Assembly (NCBI GenBank): GCA_020086605.1
Contig: JACBWW010000012.1
Span: 16,001,924-16,065,923 of the forward strand
From: Lanius collurio
Lineage: Eukaryota; Chordata; Aves; Passeriformes; Laniidae
Length of the DNA: 64,000 bases
Reading direction: 5' to 3'
Within the stretch, counting starts at the first letter, position 1; each line of letters begins with the position of its first letter. Below the pieces are notes generated by a model. The model did not search any database. It worked only from the letters and a program-made list of their open reading frames with translations, and was not told the origin of the DNA. Shown in pieces: positions 48,701 through 62,800 of the stretch. The translations under genes and the position numbers were made by a program.

Positions 48701-50160
48701 TATGTCTCTCCTTCTATGGGGAAATAAGTATTCTGAAATACCACAACCTTTATTTAGAGGGTTTGCAGAGAGGAATGTTCCAGTATTACTGTAAAGGAAT
48801 AATTTGTGCCAGTTCTGCTGGGGAAGTCTTACACCTCCTGTAAATTCATCACACAGTTCTGCAAACAGAAAGGAAATGTAAGATACTGTTAGCAAGTGGA
48901 AAACCTTTCACATCAGCTCTCTGGCACAAAAGCAACAGTTTTTGAGGCTGTCCAGAAAACAAATCTAGAGACACGAAGCAGTAGTAAAGCATGACCTGGT
49001 TGTGCTGTTTTACTGTTCACTGTTAAACATTTTCATGCTGACAGTAAAACTCTGCTGCATGCTCTCCAAATAACAAAAGGGCACAAGAGCAGATTTTCAC
49101 TTGCCAGAAACAGAGAGGAGGACAAATAATCATAGAGAATACGTTTCCTCTCAAATTGACAACATTTTCCTTAATTCTACAACAATGCAAACTTTCAATT
49201 ACTTTAGAGTTTCATTTTTTTGAAACAGGAAATTCCTTTCCTTAGCCATTACTGAAGAAAAAAGGTCTGTTTCATTAGTAAATTATTGAGGTTTAGTCAA
49301 GTTATTTAGAACATTAGTTTTAAATCATCTAACATCAACCAGACCATTAAACGCTGATAATATTCACTGGCATGACAATACCACAAATGCCTATTATAAT
49401 TCCAGGATGCAGTTATGCAATTCACAGGGCTTTCTTATATTCTGTAAAGTATACAGGGTAAATTCTATTTATTTCAGTTCCATAGACTAATTCCAAAGAT
49501 GAGGAAACAAGCTACAACATCGTGTTATCACTTGCAACTGCAAAGCTGTTACATAGAAACATTTGTTTTTTAAATATATTTTTTTATTTTAGAGGACAAT
49601 CTGTGTTCCAAAGGTTTCAGAGAGACAGACAATAAGTACTTGGGAGGGTAAACTGAGGCAATGTAGAGGAACTTTTACTCACAGTCTCACAGCAAGGCAA
49701 AAGTATCACCAATAATATCAGAATTTCCCAATTCACGATGCAGGGCTTATCTGGGTTTTGGAGACTACAGTGTCTCCAAACAGTAAAGAAGTTTATTGTT
49801 ATGAGCCCTGAAACACCTCTACCATTCCATACTATATAGTTATAAGAAATCACTCTGCCTATGTTATGTGTCTGCTGGTAAACATGGTGTCAGCAAGAGA
49901 TTTTTTTTAACAGAAGAAAAACTAGGAAATATACAGAAAAAATGCTAATCTTAAAGGAGAATAAAAGTTCAGAAGAATGAAAGCTCTGAATTTCTTACTC
50001 CATGACACATTCTGATGATGTGTTTCAGTCTTCTGAGCAATGAGGGTAAGATGGACACTCTCAGAAGATCCCTGGTGTCAGATCCTTGCTGAGGGACATT
50101 TTAAGCATCCCTGAACTGATGGTCAAATTGCATTCATAGCCCATAGGGATTTGCCCCTCT

Positions 50161-50216
50161 CCTGTATGGAATGTCAGACTGCTTGTCACCTGTATGGAAT
50201 GTCAGACTGCTTGTCA
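50161..50216. repeat. Perfect 28-bp tandem duplication
   Basis: CCTGTATGGAATGTCAGACT plus GCTTGTCA is repeated exactly at 50161-50188 and 50189-50216, with no divergence. Confidence 0.97.
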
Positions 50217-51931
50217 CCACCCTAGCAAAGCAAAAATTAGAACAATCACTTGCAAAGTAAGTATATGCAGAGAATTAATGCAGTAAATTTAAGATTTTTC
50301 AAAAGGAAACATTTTTACTTGCACAGAAGTGCTTAAATTGATCGCTTTCCAGGACTAAAGTGAACTTTGGGTCTTCTTGTTGGGAAAAAGATAGTAATTG
50401 AAGTGTTGCCCCCAATAACAGTACAGTGACCTGCAGACAGTACTATACTGTCAGATAATAGTTGAGGCAGAAACTATATTAGTGTGGTTGATGAAAAGGT
50501 CCACCACAATTTCATACTTCACAACTTGGTCAGCTTCTCTGAAGAGTGAATAGAGTAAGGAAAAGGAACATTCAATTCCCTACTGCCATCCTGCCTGATG
50601 AAACATCTGCAGATGCTGCACTTCTACTAGCTCCATAATCCAGACAAGTCTGAAGAAAGCAAAATCTGCCCTCAAGAGCTAGCACAATTTTCACAATTTA
50701 TTTCTGTACAAATGCTAAATAACTATCCTGGACTAGAGGAGAACACTTCAGGATGATGCTGGGGCACAGAATTTTAACCCATGATTTGTATGCTTTCCCT
50801 TCAACACTGATTTTTTCTTAGCATTACAGTCTGATCTTGAGTCATTAATGGAAGCTTTGAGCTGATACAATAACTGGGCAATATTCTCTAGGGGATGGAG
50901 TGAGTACCTAGTGTATCAATTCACGTAATTTCTCTGTGGGTATTTCCCAAACCTATATCCTCAGACTATCTAAGTAGTCTAATGTATCTTCCTATTCTAT
51001 TGTTCAAAATGGCTAAAAATGTTTAGTAACTTCATTATAAGTTTCTGCTAATGAAGCTCTGCTTTTTTCGTGTAAAATGATAATGTGTCAATACTTTATA
51101 ACTGACATGTGTTGGAAAGGTTTTCTTCCTTTAGCCAGATCTTTAAAATAGCTAGTGATGTGTGATGTATATTTTTAGAGGCTGTCAGGCAATGCTATTT
51201 TTGATGATACAATATGTCTGTTTTCCCTTAGCACACAGGAAGACAGTGATGGTGGACTGAACACATTTTTCTCCCCAAATAACATGTCTTTGGGGAAATA
51301 TCAAGAGAAGTGTCAATACATAAACGAGAAAACCAGCATAATTTAACAGTCCCTGCCATAAGACCCATTATTTAATTGAAAGAAAGAAAATCTTTCATGG
51401 TTGATTTTTCCCAAAGAAATTAGTCTTTTATCAACCTTAAACCTGTTCCTGCCCTCCCTGAAATCAGTAGAAGAGTTGACTGTGTTCAGTCAGACCTCAG
51501 GCAATGCGCTTATTGGTGTTGTTGCTGTTAGTGGATTAGAGAGAAGAGTCTGCTAATAAGTTAGCATTCTAATACCAGGATCAATGTCACGAAGTAGCAG
51601 AGAGAGGCTGTAATTTGTGAGCTGGTTTGTGGTGAGATAGCTGTAGGTGTATGCAGTAGGAGTATAATACAGGCACCAGGACTGTGTTGTGATTCACATT
51701 ATACATCTTAATATAAACTAAGAAGGAAAACACATTTATTAAGGACTACAGTGTGCCTATCCCTTGCAGGGACACAAAGTAGGAGTGTGGTCTCTACCCA
51801 GTGGTCTCAAGATTGGCAATTAATGCTCGCCAAAGGTGTTCATGGCAGCACTGCCTTTGCTGTTTAAGACCAGATACAATAGGCAGCTAAGTTCAGCTTT
51901 GCCCTTTGCACACACAGATGTAATTATTCTG

Positions 51932-51990
51932 CAATAAAAAAAGAACAAACAAACAAAACCCCAAACAAAACAAAAACAACCCATAAAATA
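51932..51990 (+). repeat. A/C-rich low-complexity tract
   Basis: AAAC and CCAAAC words with almost no T and a single G. Confidence 0.7.
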
Positions 51991-54152
51991 GTAAAGAATT
52001 CTAGTAAAATGAAACAAAATCCCAGAAAGACATCACTACAGGATGGATGATGACATCTGTGAGAACAGCAGCTGCCACAGCCTGAAGACCTCTCAGTTTC
52101 TTCAGTAAGAGGAAAAAGCAGAATCTGCCCATGACATAAAAGCCCTTCAGAGTAACAGTGCTGGTCCAAATCCAGCTTAAACAGTGGTGGTCTGTAGAAA
52201 ACAAGTAGGTGCTTGTGACCTGATCAGCTTTTACAGAACTGAGCATTTGCACCACAAGCCAGTCTACTGCCTTCCAATCTCATCCTTTAACAAAACAACA
52301 GGCTAAAATACTGTTCTGACAGAAAAAGAACAAGCCTCGGCAGGCACATGACACTTAGCAAAGTACCCCAATTCTGAATGCTGAAGTTAATATATTGCTC
52401 CTAATTAACCCCAACCAAACCTTCACTGACTACCCTGGGGCTAAAATACAAATAAGTTTTGCCCATTGTGTTGAAAACCAATAGAACTCAGAAGACAGAT
52501 GATGAATTGCTCCAGGTTGGTTGCAAGTAACAAATCAGGGCTCCTCCCATAAGAAACAGCCTCAGTTACAAACCTTCTGGAACATCGACATTAGTGTTTC
52601 CTGGCATAGCAATCTGCTCCTGAACAGTGGGGTTTCAGAAAAGAACCTGTAAAATAGGTCATAGGGGTATTCCATAATCTGAATATGAACAATATCAGGA
52701 GTCAAAATATTATAAACCTATTACTCTTCCACTGCAGCTATGGAAATATAAGAGACTGGATTTCTGTAACTGATCCTTATCACACAGAATATGATCATAC
52801 TAAGTTGGACCTTGTCTGATGTCATTTTGGATAAGAATATGTCCTAAAGACGAGTAGAACTAAGCATGGCAAACAGCCACAGAGGATTCCTGTCTTTCCT
52901 CTCTATTTCTTGGTACTCAGAGTAACAGACTTTCATCCAGTTGATGGGAGAAGAGAGACTAGAGCAGAGGATTTGCTTCAAAGGTGTGAGCTGTAGGACT
53001 GTCTTCTGACACAGCAAATGAAACAGCCTCTGCCTTCCCAGTGCCAATAATCTACTTATGTACTTTCAGAGACCTTACTGTTATATTCAAATCAGAGTTC
53101 CTGTGCATTGGACACTTCACAAATAGTGAAAGACTTTGCCCAGGGCCTTGAAGCCCAAAATAAGAAACCAGCAATATTTTCAGTGATGCCTCCACACTCA
53201 GTGGAGCCTGCTTCTTTGTTACATATAACTGTAACTGAGATGTGCTTGCCAAATTTATTTTAAGTGAGATTAGGTGAGATGTTTTCATTTTGTCATTGTT
53301 CCTCACTAAAGAGGTGGCCCAAACTGAGTTTCTTAGGAGAGATGGCTCTGATTTTTTACCCAGGTATTGTCACAACTCAGAAAAGGAAGCTACTTACTGC
53401 ATGATTTTCCCTGGGAAGAGCAAGAGCACTTGGTCCAGATGCACAGAGGACACAGGACCAAAGAGCTACAGGTATGTGGAAGGGACATAGAAGTTGCAGT
53501 GCACCTCAGAAAGGTGACTGCAGATGCAAAGTTCCTTGCAAAATTTCCAGTGTCCTCCACCGACAGAAAATTTCACAAGTTCAGTTTGCTACTATGATGT
53601 TGCCAAGTTCATAATGCCTCAGGGTGGCTTGGTACAGACAGTCTTACAACTCTAGCTGAAATTCCTTCCAAGTAAATATATTCCTAACTTTTTAAAAACA
53701 GCTGATCAGCCTTGGCTCCTGATTTATCTTGCAGAGCTGCAGTATGGTAAACTGCCAGCTGCTGGAGAGCAGCATCATACTGCTGCCAAAGCAGAAGGAA
53801 AAGAAGCTGCAATGAAGAATGCCCTGCAGTTTGTATTTAATTCCTGGGGTTTTGTTTCTGCACTGGCTTGAAACAGCATTAGGGGTCCGAGATGAGTAGG
53901 GGAGAAGAACTGGAGAAAGTGTGAAGGATTAAGTCATGGAGCAAGAAGAAAGTGCTGGGATGGAAGTGATATTTCCATTTCAGAGAAAGGGGAAGGATTG
54001 GTGGAAGTTTTGTGAAAAAATCATATATGGCTGCAAATATTTCCAGAGTGGCATAGATATATTCAGTCAGTTCACAGCTTACAAAGTATCTTCTACATGT
54101 ACCTTTTCCCCACAGAAGGGGGAAAAACTTCACTGTGTGTAAAGTTGTAGAG

Positions 54153-55535
54153 TGTTATGGTTTGACATGGAAGTAGTTTTCTTGCAAAAAAGCCCTTCTA
54201 GTTCTGATCAGAACCAATCAATTGTCTGGCTTGATTATTGGCAAGTTTTAAGCCACTTAGGAGTTTGACACGCCTCTGTGAATCACATTTTAAGATAGAC
54301 AGAGCCCAGGAAAGCTCTCTGGACTTCCGGCCATCAAAGACCCAACTTGGGCCTCCGGGCCCTGCTCAGCCTGGCCCGACCCGGGAGCCAGCCGCCCCCT
54401 CCTTGGCCCTGTTCCATCTGGGCCCCCCAGCCCTGCCCCATGCAGGTAGAGCTGGGCTGGCAGCGGCCCCCCTTCACCACCACGGCAGAGCTCAGCTCCA
54501 ACTCCCCCAGCAGAGATCGTGGGATGGAGAGAGAGAAGTTCCAGCTGCGGCTGGGTGAGATTAACCCTGTTAGTGCTGTTAAGGTTTCTTCAGAGCAGAT
54601 GGGCCTGAAAATGCTGATCCTCTCCCAGAGAGAAAGCAGAAAGAACATGAAGAGACACCCTAAGGTTTAAGTCAGTAGACGGAAGGGCTGAAACCCTGAG
54701 GGAAAAGAAAGAGGAGATGCTTCAAACCTGGAAGCTGAAATTCTTTTGCAGAAACCCTTTGGGGATGAACTGGACTATTGGAGTCCCTGCTGTAATTTCC
54801 TAGAGCATCGGAGGAGGGTAGAGCAATTGGGAGTTAAGGTGCCTCTGCATTTTCTTTTTATTCTTTTGGCTCCAGAGTGTTTGGACTCAGTTTTACCTTC
54901 ACCTGGAGGGGTGTGCAGTACACTCGAAATTGATTCTGCCTAGTGGGGGGGGGGGGGCATGGTTCCACCCTTTGATGTGGACTGATCCACTGATCGAACC
55001 GACCGTACAAAGGAACCAGGAGGGGTCAGTGCGAAGATGACCCCAGTTCCTAGAGATGAAGATTGCTCCTAGAGAGGAGTAAAGAAGACCTTGCTCCTGA
55101 ACGGCTCAGCCTTAAATTGACACCCCATGTTAGCTCAAATTGAAACCCTCAAAAAGCTGCTGTGGGGAAAGCGGTGATTCGAGGTTAGGGACTTTTTCAC
55201 TGCAAGCAGAAACCTCCTGGGCAGCTGTTTTGCTGTGATACTGAACCCATAAGAGAGTTATCTCTAGTGGGAATGTCTCCATAAGGTCAGCAAGAAAGAC
55301 TCAGAGACTCCTATTTCTTTATGTGAACTGAAAAGATTATAAAGGTGGTAAACTGACTGAAATATCAAGGGTTGTTTCTACATTATCAGCATGGAAACAA
55401 GTGAGGGGAGGAAAAGTGTCCTAAGGGTTTAGTCTGATTCTAACTTTTGTTTCCTTCTTCTAGGTCTGCTAATAAACTTCTTAGAGTGTTTTTAAGTTTG
55501 TGCCTGCTTTGTTTTCTCCTAATTCTTATGTCACA
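54153..55535 (+). mobile_element. Long LTR (about 1.38 kb) of an endogenous retrovirus
   Basis: It starts TGTTATGGTTTGACATGGAAG and ends CTTATGTCACA, with AATAAA at 55471-55476 followed by a GT/T-rich R-U5 (CTTCTTAGAGTGTTTTTAAG). A CCAAT box lies in the U3 near 54214. TGTTATGG starts and TCACA ends are typical of a class of long songbird LTRs. No provirus body is attached, so it is probably a solo LTR. The flanks share AGAG (54149-54152 and 55535-55538), which overlaps the last base of the LTR and may be a short target duplication. A GC-rich block at 54340-54500 and a G13 run at 54945-54957 lie inside. Frames of about 100 codons in the GC-rich block are incidental. Confidence 0.8.
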
Positions 55536-58500
55536 GAGGTAAAATAAGTAAGCAAGAGATGATCTGAACAAAACCACTACATAGAGGAACAATTTAATAA
55601 CTGACCCAAAAACCAGCTTCTGCAATTCTACATCTACCTTTCCTTTTTTTCTATAAAAGTTGAGTTATACTTTGTGTATATGTGGTAATAATTCTTTTTG
55701 CAGACTTCCTTGGACAGTGAGGAAGTATCTCAGATGTATTTGCACTTACAAATGATTCAACATTCAAACTTTCTGAATGATGTGTTGCATAAAACCATCT
55801 TCCCAGGCCAATTTCTTTCAATGTGGTTACTAGATGGAGCAGACATGAGAAACTCAGCAATCACAGGCGCATGCAGCACAGTGCACACACTTTATACTTC
55901 ACAGAATTGCTTACAAAATCTGCTTGTCTAATAGACAATTTTCCATGTTAGCTGTTTTATTTTATTATTCCTTCATAAATGAATTTCTTTCTCTTTATTT
56001 CAGTGGACTTTCATCACTAATTTTTATAGGAGAGTTAGCTGACTGCAGTTACGTTCTCTTATTAGATCATCTATTCAAGCCACTGTACCTTACAGGATTA
56101 GTCAGGAAACAGGAGAGCACACACTATTGAATTTTGGGCTTTGAACCTCCCATGTGTAGCTCAGATCACTGAAAGGACCACTGCAACTTAATTACTCGCT
56201 AAAATCATGAAGACAAGTGCTGAGCAGTGATGAGCCATATTTTTTCCCTAAGTCCCCACCAGCAGTCAGCATCTATTCAGAAGTGCTTTACTGGTTCTTT
56301 TTCTGGCAGAAAATAAGCTGCATCACATCATTTTAAGGTCCAAAGTACTTTTCCTTTACAGCCCAAATCCCTCATCATTTTAAAGTGAGTGAAAACTTAA
56401 TTTGTCTCAGTAATCTGGCATCAAATTCCCACAGCCACCTGCGACCTTCCTTCTATATCCTGCCATAAGTACCTATACACATATAAAACAATTCTTTTTA
56501 GTTGTACTAAAGTAAAATTTGACGGACGCATTTGTTTTAGGCAATATATCTGATAGAGCTGTGGTTCTGGAAATTTCTAGCAGCCATTCTTAGACATCTG
56601 GACTGTTGTGTAACAAATTGTTTCTAGGACACTGAAATAACAAAATTTATACCTGAGATGCACAGTTGTCTCATTGGAACGATAAAAAAGATGATGCTTT
56701 CTTATTCCTACTATCAGTCCCATGGAAAATCTTAGAGGTAAAAGGAAGCTACATGTTCACTGCTGTTATCTCAAAGCATTGGACAAACTTAGCATAATGG
56801 GTGGCATTTCCATCCATACCATTCACACAAGGTCCATGTAAGCTGGTTGTTTTGCCAGCACCTTCCTGAAACCCAAATCCTTTCCATGCATAGAACTAAC
56901 TTGAGCAATAGCCACCATAATGGCGATACAACTCTGTCTCCTGGAAATACCAGTCTTGTCTTAACTGCTGAATCTCATAGTCCAACAACAAGTGGTCTTC
57001 ATTCCTGTCTAGCACAATTCTAGTCTTTGTCTGACCATCAGCAAATTAAACCTTTAGCACAGTCACAAATAAATAATAAACTTTATTTGTTTTTCATAGG
57101 CATTGTTACAAACAAATCATATCCTCCATTCTTATTTTCAATAATTCTCATCTACCTGCAACTCTACTTCCCTCTGGCAGAGGAACTGTGATGCTGCTCA
57201 AGCTTTGTATGTAACATTGACTCATGGGAATCACACCTTTACTTCTAGGCATTTAAGAAGTTGTTGATCTTTTTTTTTTTTCCCTCTAATATTAATTAAC
57301 TGATATTAATCCCTACCCTTTCCCTGGCAAAGCGCCCCAGTCATCTTACAAACTGCATATTTCACGCTAATGTGCAGAAGAATGAACTTCCACCCTAAGC
57401 TTGTGGGCTTTTCCAGATCGAGAAATGAATCACTTTAGTGGTCTCTACCTCCCACAATGTTATCAGAAAACTTATCTGGAGCTTTTCTACTCAGAGTGAA
57501 CTCATTATAGAAAAAATGTTGAGCTCTCAGAATAGTCTGCTGGGGGAAAGTTGTTGCCTCTGACCTCATATTTCTATTTCTTCTAACCTACATTTCTATT
57601 TCCAGATGTTTGTTTTAAAAATTAAGTTTGTGCTCTTCAGAATGTGACAGATTGATTATAGAGAAGTGAAATTTTTCTGTCCACAGAAGGCTTACCTGTC
57701 GAGGCTCATCATCACAAAAGCAGAAAAGATATACCCATGCTGTTGATTAATTGCAGTGCAAAATCTCAAGGGTAAAACATTTTAGCCCCCATAATTCCTT
57801 CAGACGGGAGAGTTTGCTTCTTTTCATGAAATCCTCGAAATGTTTAAGTTAGTATTCTCATATCAGGATCTAGACTTGCACTCCTATCTTAAAACTGGTT
57901 AAATAATTCAGCCATCTGAGAGCTTGTGAAAGGGGTTTATCACCACCTGAACGCAATATATGGCGTTATAAATTAAGTGTCAGAACTATCCTTTTGTTGC
58001 TTTGAATTAAGAGGGTACATTTGAACAACATGATCACATTCCAAGCTTTGGGGGAACATGCTTAAGGATCTTGTTAAGAAGTAGAATACTTGCATAAGAA
58101 CCAGCATCTTAAAAATCAAAGTTTGATTAGGATTTTTCTCTCATATAATCATGGCAGGCAAAGTCCCTGTCTTTTTTTTTTTTTAATTATTCACCAGTCA
58201 GTCAAGTCCAGACATAGAGTAGTATTTCAGAAAGAACAACTTGTTCTTGTGCACAAAATCTTTTGGGACCTTTACAAACACTTGCATGGAATATCTCGTG
58301 GATATAGATGTTCCTGGCAGAGTTAATTTTTTTGCCTTTATTCACTTACAACAGGGATTTAGGATTATCTGCAAAATAAAAGCCTGCTAACCATAAAAAT
58401 ATATTTATTTGCTTCTTTCTCCAAGGATGCAGTATTTCAGTGAACAACTCAAAGAAGCTGAACGCAGATGGAGCTTCTACTGCATCACTGTGTGTCATAA

Positions 58501-58604
58501 TGCAGATTCTCAGATGAACGTTACTGCTCAGAGCAGCAAATAAGCAGAATTTTCTATTCCTCATTATTTCAAACTCAATCATATGCCAGGAATGTGAAGT
58601 TGTC

Positions 58605-58732
58605 CATAAAATAACAATACAAAACAACAAAAAAACCTAAAAACTCCCTGCCACACCAAAAATCACCACCATAAAAACACCAAACAAAACACAAAATCCT
58701 AAGAAACAAAATAATGCCACAAAAATCCCAAC
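58605..58732 (+). repeat. A/C-rich low-complexity tract
   Basis: About 130 bases dominated by A and C (CAAAACAAC, CACCACC, AAACACC words) with only scattered T and G. Confidence 0.75.
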
Positions 58733-59855
58733 TGAGACTCAACAAAAAAATTCTGTGCCCACCTGTCCTAAGCATTTATTGAAGTAAAAGTACATCTTAC
58801 ACCACCTCTTCTCTACCTACAGATTTTTCATAAATACACAATGTAACTCAGGACCTATCTAAGGCAAATTCTTAACATTAGAAGGAGGTTTGTAGCTTTT
58901 GAGAATATCTGTTTCTAATTTATCTTGATGAAACTTGTGCCCATATTTCAAATTCCCTATGTTGGAGCAATTATTTGCAAATTCCCCACCACCACCACCC
59001 TGCCCTCCCCCTTTAATTTACTAGCAGAAGTAGGATCACTAGACACATAAAACTTCAAGATAAAACTTATGTTTTGTGCCATCCAGTGCCAAAGGAAATT
59101 CATTAAAGAGAATTGATTTTCTTATAGAGAAAACCAAATTAACTAAGATATTTTTATGTAAAATGTGGGAAGATGAAACAATGTTCGTTTTAACAAAAAC
59201 CCTCCATGAATCCAATTAAACCAAAGCTATGTATTAGTTTTCAGCACTGTCCCATAGCAACAAGATTGAACATGTTAAGATAAAACAGGTAATTTTGGTT
59301 TCTGCTTGCTCTAAGGAGTATGACAATCATTAATTGACTTCAATTTCCAGTTATTCACTCCTTTTACACACCAAAGGAATCCATTCTACCAAACCAGACA
59401 GACACAAAGCAGTCAAGAAAAAGCAAATCCACTGGCAGTCCATATAGACAGGAAGCAAACTAGACCCTGCAACATGGGCTAAAAAGTGCATATCCTTAAA
59501 ACTGACAGTTTCTCTGCAAGGACCTTGCAAGAAGAGGTGGAAGAAAACAGATAAGATGCATGATATTTGCCAGCCTTTCAAAATTTCATCATACCAGACT
59601 GGAGAAACATAGAAAGCTGAAGAGATTGTAGCCTTAATCATATTTTTTGGACTTTGAGGCCAAATTTAACACAAATATTCTGTTCAGAGATCATTTCGGT
59701 ATGTCTTTCAGAAGTATTCCCTTCTACTCTGCAGTCGCACATTAATTAACATCAGCTTCTTATGCAAGTATGGTCATGCCAAGTTTAAGCAGGTGAATTT
59801 TTTTTTTTTTTCTTTAACAGTATTACTCTTGGAACCTAGAAGAATACTTGCACAT

Positions 59856-59889
59856 GTGCGTGTGTGTATATATATATGTCTGTGTATAT
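59856..59889. repeat. Compound TG/TA dinucleotide repeat
   Basis: GTGCGTGTGTGTATATATAT followed by GTCTGTGTATAT. It is a short microsatellite. Confidence 0.85.
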
Positions 59890-62800
59890 TTTAAACGCTG
59901 GTATATGCTAACTCCAGCCCTTGCCCTTTCATACAGGAGAGAGATCCAGTAGCCAACAACTAGCAAAGGTTTATGAAGAAAGAGATAAGTTAAATAACTA
60001 TTTGAAACTACTCTTTGGCTGTCAAATATCAATCATTTCAGAAGTATGAGTCAGCTGGATAACTTAGAGGAAGCACTCTCAAGACTCTTTCATTTTCATT
60101 CAATTTTCAACACTATGCTTAACAGTGTCTTAAAATTGTATGAAAAATATTCATCTTCCCTTCACCCACAAGGTCAGCAATCCAATTCCTGCCTGGTGAT
60201 ACTGACAAGGGGATGAGAAGTTACAAGATGATCTATTGGATTATATTTCAGCACTAAGAATAATGAAAGACATTTCTACACATTACAGAATATAGTGATA
60301 AAAATGTCTTCAGGTAGTGGTGAGAAACAGCTGTTCTGTACTGTTAAGTACCTTCATTAGGAGGGTGAATTTCCATCTTCAAAACTCATTTGGGAAGTAG
60401 CCGAACAGTGATTTGAGGAGCCAGCACAGGTGTCCACATCCAGGTCTTTTCTACTTCTTCCAGGGAGTCACTCAGTGAACATGGGAAGTCGCTTTGGATC
60501 TGAAGAATTAGGACAGAGAGATTTGTGGAGGGTGCCTCAGGAAGGATACTGAAGTCAGAAGACCTACAACAGTTAATAGCAGTTGAGATACTGAGATTTT
60601 CTCCCAGTTTTCAGAGTTAGCCTTTTTTCTGCTTCTTAAGCATGGAATTTCTCACAGGACAGCAGAGACAATTAATTTCTCTCCTAAAGGCAGATGAAAT
60701 ACCTGACTAAACTGTCCATGGAAGCAGAGAAATGAACTTTTCACAAGATAAAAGGGAAGGAGAGAAGACTTCCCCTTCTTGTCACATTGCCCACAGCAGG
60801 TTTCCCTTTAACTGAGGTGAGAAGTCAGCTCTATAATTCTAACTGTGCTGTAATTGTCTGCTATGTATGTTTAACATCTGTCTGTGCCATAACAATCAAT
60901 ACCAGTTAACTTTGTTTTCCTTTTCCCTCTTCATGTAATAAATATTTTTTCTTTACAGCTTGTGTCACAGTTTGTATTATCTTTGTTGACAGCCCAGTTT
61001 GCGAGGGAGTCCCTCCTTAGTGCTATGTTAATAATTTTAGAAGGTAAATATACAGTGCTAATCCCTAAAAACCAGGAAATGAAACACCACTGTGTACATG
61101 GCTACAGCCCTAAAACTGGAATGACAGAGTGATTTTTTCTGAGTGCAATGGCACTGATCTCTCTCTTTCCATAAAATTATGCAACCATACATCAAAGTAG
61201 TGGTTCCATTATTTGAATGTCTAGCAAAAAAAACCTGGACATTATATCCTGGAACCTGAATGTCTGCTCTATGGACAGCTACACTAAATGTTTGGTTACT
61301 GACAGGCCATCTGCAAGACATGTCACTATAAATTGATTTATGGGGGACAGAAGGTAAAATTCTCTGGAGATAGAGAGTAAGTTACACTTGCAATTTCAGA
61401 TTTTCCTCCTTAGCTACTGCAGTAATACTGAAGATTGGCAAGAAAAAACAAACACAGATGTTCCCCAGTTTTGGCTAGTGCTTGGTGATCGGCAGAATAC
61501 AAAAGTCCCATATCTGCCTTTGGTAAAAGGCCATGGGAAGTCTGAGTCCTTGTCTAAGTTTTGCATGTGGTTCCAATAATACTTTTACTCTATCAAATTC
61601 TTTTTCCAGATTGTTCTTACATGGAGAAATAAGCTGAAACATTGAAAGAATAAACACAAAGTGGTCTATATAATTTTTATTTGTTTTTATGTTTGAATGA
61701 AGTAGTGACAATCCCAAAATTTTTATCTACAAAACATAACATTTATAATGTCTTTGAAAATCTCCCATAAAGAATGTAGATTGAATAAATTATTGTTTAC
61801 CAGTGAAAACTAAAGTTTTGCTCCAAACTTAACAGCGAACTAATACTATATTACATACTTTGGTATGCCTGTTTTTCACAGGATAAAAGCATTGAAATAT
61901 TAAAAGGCTCTACTCAAGACAGTCCTTGTTGAACAAAACTGAAGAAGTTTATAAAGATCTATTTCCAGTCAATGGAGATTGAAAAAGTTTAAGATGAGGC
62001 ATCTAGTCTCCTAGATATTTTTTTAAATCAAAGCTCTGAACCATGACAGGTAAAAGCATTCAAGAGTATAGAATATATTAAAAAAACCTAAACAACCAAA
62101 GCCAGTGGTTTAAATATCAAGACTATGTGACATCCTGTGGTTATCTATGATAGCTTAATAGCATTTCAGGGATATAACAAATACAGCAAAGATTTCTCCA
62201 AAATATTAATTCTTGGCCACACTAGCTCAAAAATAAAATTAATTATTTGATATTGATACCTACAGAAAAAGAGTACAGCCTTTTCTTCCTGTATAAACAT
62301 TACACATCTTCCTTACAGGAATGTCCTTAACAGCCTCATCCTCTCAAGTACCACTTTAGAAAAAAAATTGCCGCAGAGCTGGAATATAGCCTGTGTTATA
62401 CATCCATCCAACTCCTACTTCTGACATTAATGTTCATGGGGACTAGAGAAAAAGAACAGTAATAGAAGCCCATGAATGTGAGAACATATAACAGATTTTT
62501 TTCTGTTCTTTTTGATCCCTTTGCTGCATGAATTTTTGTGGTTATATATTGTTTTCCTGTGCTAAGAGAATGAGATGACAATCCTTTTAGTGTATGTCTT
62601 CATTCTCACATAAAACTGGCTTGACAGGTCAGCTAACTAAACAAAAGATAAAACAAAGATAAAAATGGAGAAGGTGAGGAGGAATACTTTTCCTAAAATA
62701 GTTGAGCTCAAAATAAATTTTCAATAGCTCTTCTCTACAGTGAAAAATGCACCTTCATAGTTTTGTGTACCTCCTTGTTAAACACTAAGCTAAAAACACA

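Larger units (their letters stand above)
45793..54152. other. Non-coding DNA, 8.4 kb
   Basis: Mostly AT-rich and unremarkable. It contains a small palindrome (GTCCCAGG, five bases, CCTGGGAC) at 48604-48624, a perfect 28-bp tandem duplication at 50161-50216 and an A/C-rich tract at 51932-51990. Open frames up to 138 codons (47068-47484) show no domain. Confidence 0.5.

Noticed and set aside
60780..61030. LTR 3' end around AATAAATATTTTTTCTTTAC
   Set aside because: Only the polyadenylation-like stretch is suggestive. I could not locate matching TG and CA termini or a target duplication.
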